From Clostridiaceae bacterium (lineage in GTDB: Bacteria; Bacillota; Clostridia; Oscillospirales; Acutalibacteraceae), in contig JAEDIL010000094.1 in NCBI GenBank assembly GCA_016292455.1, forward strand, positions 1-7,280: a DNA stretch of 7,280 nucleotides. The letters run 5' to 3'. Within the stretch, counting starts at the first letter, position 1. Each line of letters begins with the position of its first letter. Positions 6,793-7,280 of the stretch are shown in pieces. A program made the translations under genes and the position numbers. The notes under the pieces are model-generated. The model was not told the DNA's origin and made no database searches. It saw only the letters and a list, made by a program, of their open reading frames with translations.

Positions 6793-6834
6793 GCAAAAAG
6801 CGACTGTTCGGAAAATCCGGCAGCCGCCTTTTGC
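6793..6834. repeat. long imperfect hairpin
   Basis: GCAAAA (6793-6798) pairs with TTTTGC (6829-6834), GCG with CGC, CTG with CAG, and an inner CGGA/TCCG closes a three-base AAA loop; two single mismatches and a small bulge interrupt the 42-base structure. It begins 10 bases after the stop of the remnant frame at 6780-6782. It resembles a bidirectional terminator and may have been the terminator of that gene. Confidence 0.5.
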
Positions 6835-6927
6835 TTGAATAGATTGAAGTATGCCTTTGGTGGGCAACTACTACGAATCGTCCGCGTTATATATGTTTGA
6901 TTATTGGGCAGGCGGTTGATTTTGCGC

Positions 6928-6980
6928 CGATTCATTCAGAACGAAGTGGAGCGTAGCGGAACGGAGTTCTGAATGAATCG
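6928..6980. repeat. perfect 15-bp inverted repeat with 23-base purine-rich loop
   Basis: CGATTCATTCAGAAC (6928-6942) and GTTCTGAATGAATCG (6966-6980) are exact reverse complements. The loop is purine-rich, with short internal repeats of GGAGCG/AGCGGA type. A TTTT follows the right arm. It could be a small palindromic intergenic repeat, a remnant of a miniature transposable element, or a terminator. No target-site duplication is evident at its borders. Confidence 0.6.
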
Positions 6981-7051
6981 TTTTCCCGTACCTAACAGTT
7001 TTAGGGGATTTTCCGACTGTACTTTTCTTGACATTTCCACAGATTTCAAGT

Positions 7052-7090
7052 AACAACCTAACTTCGCATTTTGTGGAGTTAGGTTGTTTT
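7052..7090 (+). terminator. perfect 12-bp inverted repeat with short T-run, probable terminator
   Basis: AACAACCTAACT (7052-7063) and AGTTAGGTTGTT (7077-7088) are exact reverse complements around a 13-base loop, and four T residues (7087-7090) overlap the end of the stem. It is placed 9 bases before the promoter of the next gene, so it would stop transcription arriving from the left. The T-run is short for a classical terminator and the stem is not very GC-rich, so an attenuator or operator role is possible. Confidence 0.5.
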
Positions 7091-7098
7091 GGTGAATA

Positions 7099-7127
7099 TT
7101 GACAAAAGTGTTCCACAGAGATAAAAT
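7099..7127 (+). promoter_or_regulatory. sigma-A promoter of the last gene
   Basis: A perfect TTGACA (7099-7104) and TAAAAT (7122-7127, five of six) are exactly 17 bases apart. The transcript would start near 7134, giving a leader of about 38 bases that contains a 10-base palindrome GCAGCGCTGC (7145-7154) immediately before the ribosome binding site. Confidence 0.85.
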
Positions 7128-7171
7128 AATTATATAAAAATGCAGCAGCGCTGCAAAGGAGGAGTATCAGA

Positions 7172-7280
7172 ATGAAAAAATCAGTAAAAAGCCTGTTGGT
7201 TTTTGCGTTGGTTGCGGTTATGGTCTTTTTGCCGCTGTCAACGGGTGTTGAGGCGTATCTTCAAGGGACAGAACTGCTGA
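7172..7280 (+). CDS. secreted or membrane protein, N-terminus only
   Basis: The first 36 codons of a gene that runs off the right edge. The ATG at 7172 follows AAAGGAGGA (7155-7163) with ideal spacing and lies behind a near-consensus promoter. The product begins MKKSVKSLL and continues with a hydrophobic stretch of about 16-18 residues and a small-residue region (STGVEA), a typical Sec signal peptide with likely cleavage after GVEA (about residue 28). The remaining visible residues, YLQGTELL, do not identify the mature protein. The strong expression signals suggest an abundantly made exported protein, but its function cannot be read here. Confidence 0.85.
   Translation, partial: MKKSVKSLLVFALVAVMVFLPLSTGVEAYLQGTELL

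Larger units (their letters stand above)
6285..7171. other. 887-base region without an intact gene, rich in hairpins and repeats
   Basis: Between the oxidoreductase stop and the last gene no frame has both a good start and a recognisable product. It contains, in order, a short frame tail ending at 6366, three GTGAAGT heptamers (6425-6476), a terminator-like hairpin (6510-6544), a start-less coding-like frame (6567-6782), a long imperfect hairpin (6793-6834), a perfect 15-bp inverted repeat (6928-6980), a perfect 12-bp inverted repeat (7052-7088) and the promoter of the next gene (7099-7127). The overall picture is of an accessory site where genes or elements have been inserted and eroded. Confidence 0.65.

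Noticed and set aside
6901..7116. 71-codon minus-strand frame across the inverted repeats
   Set aside because: It runs through both palindromes and the promoter of the next gene, has no ribosome binding site, and its composition follows the repeats.
6285..7171. Complete insertion sequence or integrated element
   Set aside because: No transposase, integrase or relaxase can be read in any frame, and no matching terminal inverted repeats with target duplications bound the region.

Overview
The window looks like chromosome of an anaerobic Firmicute of class Clostridia, probably a gut Oscillospiraceae/Ruminococcaceae-type bacterium. The reasons are the strong AAGGAGG-type ribosome binding sites, sigma-A promoters, the zinc-binding (four-cysteine) form of ribosomal protein L28, a fused FeoA-FeoB ferrous iron transporter followed by a tiny Cys-rich membrane protein, and a sialidase typical of bacteria living on host glycans. 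The lineage is an inference; nothing here names a species.

Layout. Positions 1-55 (minus) are the 5' part of a tRNA-Leu(CAA) that runs off the left edge. Next, on the minus strand, is rpmB (164-352) with its own promoter and an intrinsic terminator. Then comes the iron operon, also minus: feoA-feoB fusion (671-3013) and, 17 bases downstream, a 47-residue Cys-rich membrane peptide (510-653). Its promoter (3060-3087) overlaps a Fur-like half site. A GH33 sialidase (3224-4672, minus) ends in a strong terminator at 3122-3172.

The 313-base divergent region 4673-4985 is rich in signals. The sialidase has a promoter with a 19-bp spacer filled by a perfect 7-bp dyad, the architecture of MerR-family promoters. 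A second sigma-A-like promoter lies upstream, and a plus-strand promoter shares the same -10 DNA. On the plus strand, 4986-6284 encodes an FAD oxidoreductase with a C-terminal Rieske [2Fe-2S] domain.

From 6285 to 7171 no intact gene is evident. That stretch holds three GTGAAGT heptamers separated by small hairpins, several stem-loops including a perfect 15-bp inverted repeat, and an open reading frame without a good start that looks like the tail of a decayed gene. The last 109 bases start a secreted or membrane protein with an excellent promoter and ribosome binding site; it continues past the right edge.

Together the genes describe housekeeping translation (tRNA-Leu, L28), ferrous iron uptake, release of sialic acid at the cell surface, and a flavin/iron-sulfur redox enzyme of unknown substrate. 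I see no complete mobile element, CRISPR array or clear multi-gene novel system. The most unusual signals are the MerR-type promoter of the sialidase and the repeat-rich region after 6285.
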